Position numbers and translations under genes: made by a program
Assembly: GCA_014360055.1 (NCBI GenBank)
Contig: JACIYH010000013.1
Location: 1 to 49,810 of the forward strand
Length of the DNA stretch: 49,810 nucleotides
Direction of reading: 5' to 3'
Origin: Bacillota bacterium
Lineage (GTDB): Bacteria > Bacillota > Sulfobacillia > JACIYH01
Notes under the pieces: generated by a model
What the model saw: the letters and a program-made list of their open reading frames with translations, nothing else
The model's database searches: none
What the model was told of the DNA's origin: nothing
Shown here: piece by piece, positions 48,143-49,810 of the stretch
Layout of the letters: the number at the start of each line of letters is the position of its first letter
Position numbering within the stretch: position 1 is the stretch's first letter

Positions 48143-48523
48143 TTACCACTTCCACCGCCGGCCCCGCTGGCCCAGTTGCAGGGTGGCCTGGGCCTTCTGC
48201 CGCTCCAGGGCCTGCACCCGCTCCTGCAGAGAGCGGTTCTCGGCCCGCAGTTTCTCGCGTTCCTCCTCCAGGGCCTGTCTGTCCCGCCTGGCGGCCTCCA
48301 GTTCCTGCTCCACGCGGGCGCGGTGCTGGCGGCACTCTTCCAGGGCAGCCCGTAACGAGGCCAGGCGCCGGTCGCGTTCGGTGATGGCCTCCTTGAAGCC
48401 CTGCAGTTGCTTCTCCAGCCTCTCCTGTTCCTCTTCTAACTGCAGGGCCATGTCGAAGGCGCTGCGGATGCATACCTCCAGTTGCTCGAGGTACGGCCGC
48501 AACGGTTCAAGCTGCTCTGACAT
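48143..48523 (-). CDS. Coiled-coil protein of unknown function
   Basis: 126 residues, almost all charged helix (LQLEEEQERLEKQLQGFKEA, LEEEREKLRAENRSLQERVQ) ending in a basic GRRWKW tail. No signal, membrane helix or enzyme motif. ATG 48523 is chosen because GGGAGG lies eight bases upstream; the frame is open further upstream but without conserved features. It is divergent from the cysteine-rich gene at 48690 and may share its promoter region. Confidence 0.65.
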   Translation of the reverse strand: MSEQLEPLRPYLEQLEVCIRSAFDMALQLEEEQERLEKQLQGFKEAITERDRRLASLRAALEECRQHRARVEQELEAARRDRQALEEEREKLRAENRSLQERVQALERQKAQATLQLGQRGRRWKW

Positions 48524-48689
48524 TTCCCGTCCTCCCGGTCCATGGTATGCGGCCGCCTGCACCGGTTGGCCCCTCACATCATAATCTGAACCAGGAAGCC
48601 CGGCTGGCAGCCATTCACTGGGCCTAGACAAAAAGCGGCGACGTAATAGCTGCCCACCGGCATATGCAGGGCCAGGAAGGAGGGAAACG

Positions 48690-49328
48690 ATGAGCGAGGA
48701 GAAGATGAAGCCCCGCTTCGCGCCCAAAGAGGTGGTCCCGGGTCCGTGCCCGCCCACGGGGTGCCCGCCTCCCACGGAGATCGTGTGCATCCAGGTGGAG
48801 AAGGTCTACGACTTCTGCTTCCAGAACGAGGATCGGGAAGCCTGTTTCACCCTGCCCGCGGAGTGCACGCCACCTGCTCCGCCGGGTTCCACCGCCACCT
48901 GCACCATCACCAGTGTGACCTGCACGCCGGGGACCCCGGTGCCCGTGCCGGGGCAGCCCGGATTCGTCACCGTGGGCATCGTGTTCGTGGTGACGGTGGA
49001 CATCACCGTGCTGAACCCGGATGGCACCACCAGGTGTACCTTCACCCAGAACTTCACCTTCGTGAAGACGGTGGTGCTGTTTGCGCCCGCCGGGACCACC
49101 ATCCAGTGCGAGGTGCCCGATTTCTCGTGCGGGCCGTGCGCGGTGGCCGACACCCAGGTGTGCTGTACCTTCCACCTGTGCATCCTGGTGCAGTCCAAGG
49201 CGCTGGTCAAGCTGCTGGTACCGGCCTACGGGTTCTGCGTACCCGCCCAGTGCGTGGTGGCGCCGAAGATCCCGTGCCCGCCCGGTTTCCCGCCCCAGTT
49301 CGTACCCACGGCGGCGGGTGTCGGGTAG
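48690..49328 (+). CDS. Cysteine-rich protein, possibly spore-coat related
   Basis: 212 residues with 19 or so cysteines, many in Pro- and Thr-rich contexts (GPCPPTGCPPP, CGPCAVADTQVCC, PAQCVVAPKIPCPP). The start EIVCIQVEKVYDFCFQ resembles a segment of hypothetical proteins in spore-forming Firmicutes. Two beta-rich blocks follow. No signal peptide. High cysteine, no secretion signal and a spore-former background suggest a coat or exosporium protein held by disulfides, but this is inference. ATG 48690 has AGGAAGGAGGGAAACG upstream. Confidence 0.65.
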   Translation: MSEEKMKPRFAPKEVVPGPCPPTGCPPPTEIVCIQVEKVYDFCFQNEDREACFTLPAECTPPAPPGSTATCTITSVTCTPGTPVPVPGQPGFVTVGIVFVVTVDITVLNPDGTTRCTFTQNFTFVKTVVLFAPAGTTIQCEVPDFSCGPCAVADTQVCCTFHLCILVQSKALVKLLVPAYGFCVPAQCVVAPKIPCPPGFPPQFVPTAAGVG

Positions 49329-49358
49329 ACAATCCAACCGCCCCACCTGGCATCGTGA

Positions 49359-49380
49359 GGGGAGGGATGATTCCCTCCCC
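49359..49380 (+). terminator. Intrinsic-type terminator after the cysteine-rich gene
   Basis: GGGGAGGGA and TCCCTCCCC form a perfect 9-bp stem with a TGAT tetraloop, 31 bp after the stop codon, followed by ACTTTCT. The weak T tract lowers confidence a little. Confidence 0.65.
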
Positions 49381-49487
49381 ACTTTCTGCCCATCCCCACC
49401 TCGGGTGGCGGTGAGCCAGCGGGCGAGTTCGCTTTGGCCACCAGTGCTGGCGAGAGCCACCGGGAGACCTCGCTTCGGTCCTCAGCC

Positions 49488-49810
49488 TCAGCGCAGCTCG
49501 AAGACGTGCAGGTAGTCGGCGGGAGCCAGGTAGTTGTCGGTGCAGGTCACCATGACCTCCAGATCACCGTCACCGTCCAGACCTCTCACCCACAGGCCCC
49601 AGATGGTGGATTTGCCCAGAAGGGGGCTCTCCCAGGTCCGCTCGAAGTTGATGCCCGCCTTGTCCGAGTCGGGCCCTGCTTCCCAGCGCGCCACCCGGGT
49701 GCCGTCGGCGCCCGCCTCCGCCAACACCATGACTGCCCTCCACGTCGGGGAAGTCGGCGGGAGCGCCCGTGGCGAACGTAACCGGGACCCCCATTTCCTC
49801 CACCCACCGG
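49488..49810 (-). CDS. Partial FG-GAP/VCBS-like protein, C-terminal end only
   Basis: The last about 80 residues of a protein whose start lies beyond the window. LWVRGLDGDGDLEVMVTCTD is an FG-GAP-type calcium-loop repeat (D-x-D-G-D-x-D-L-x-V), and the product ends YLHVFELR. Upstream, the same frame is open to the window edge but reads unlike a protein, whereas another frame gives VPVTFATGAPADFPDVEG and then joins at about 49735. A one-base frameshift there, or a base error, is therefore likely. FG-GAP proteins are usually surface or secreted beta-propellers. Confidence 0.5.
   Translation of the reverse strand, partial: GGWRKWGSRLRSPRALPPTSPTWRAVMVLAEAGADGTRVARWEAGPDSDKAGINFERTWESPLLGKSTIWGLWVRGLDGDGDLEVMVTCTDNYLAPADYLHVFELR

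Overview
This is a very GC-rich stretch (about 70% by eye) from a bacterium that looks like a spore-forming, anaerobic, possibly thermophilic member of the Bacillota. The pointers are strong AAGGAGG-type ribosome binding sites with many GTG and TTG starts, an AbrB/SpoVT-type regulator, a YtaF-type sporulation membrane protein, a YkwD-like CAP protein, cysteine-rich and coiled-coil proteins of spore-coat flavour, the [FeFe]-hydrogenase maturase HydF, a tungsten-type aldehyde:ferredoxin oxidoreductase, and a protein disulfide oxidoreductase of the kind common in thermophiles. No rRNA, tRNA or CRISPR array was found.

Layout. 0.1-4.2 kb: YtaF, AbrB-like regulator, DUF1848 protein, a 63-bp-repeat coiled-coil protein, an MFS transporter. 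4.5-8.3 kb: a likely catabolic operon (4-hydroxy-2-oxoglutarate aldolase-like enzyme, iron alcohol dehydrogenase, SCP2 protein) facing an LDH2-type dehydrogenase. 8.4-13.3 kb: a large SH3/amidase cell-wall enzyme and a CbiMQO-type nickel/cobalt ECF transporter with a fused CbiQ-CbiO and a promoter-overlapping dyad. 13.4-14.0 kb: a subtilisin remnant. 14-17.9 kb: EamA exporter, then a four-cluster ferredoxin translationally coupled to an aldehyde ferredoxin oxidoreductase. 17.9-21.2 kb: a gene graveyard (PQQ-repeat/creatininase chimera, DppC permease fragment, methylaspartate mutase E tail), an intact aminotransferase and a GntR regulator broken by one stop codon. 21.3-26.5 kb: MFS transporter, lone excisionase/integrase pair, intact subtilisin, two small convergent proteins. 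26.8-33.6 kb: O-antigen-ligase/TPR protein, hydF, aspartase-like lyase, GabT-like aminotransferase. 33.8-42.6 kb: a cytosolic two-component system coupled to a ZIP transporter, nikR, a six-hairpin glycosidase-like protein, a D-2-hydroxyacid dehydrogenase, an MBL-fold hydrolase and a lytic transglycosylase. 42.8-47.4 kb: a redox/sulfur-trafficking block. 47.4-49.8 kb: CAP protein, coiled-coil protein, cysteine-rich protein and a partial FG-GAP-like protein cut by the window end.

The most striking observation is at 42.8-43.5 kb. A two-domain glutaredoxin-like protein disulfide oxidoreductase has an in-frame TGA exactly where the first cysteine of the second CPYC active site belongs. Reading continues cleanly for 76 more codons to a natural stop, and a hairpin with an AGGUU loop lies just after the TGA. 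This is best explained as a selenocysteine-containing PDO (UPYC). It sits directly upstream of two SQR-like flavoproteins, a DsrE-like protein, TusA and an ArsR-type repressor, which together look like a regulated persulfide/sulfur-relay module. A second theme is nickel: nikR lies in the same window as a CbiMQO transporter whose promoter carries a dyad of NikR-like architecture.
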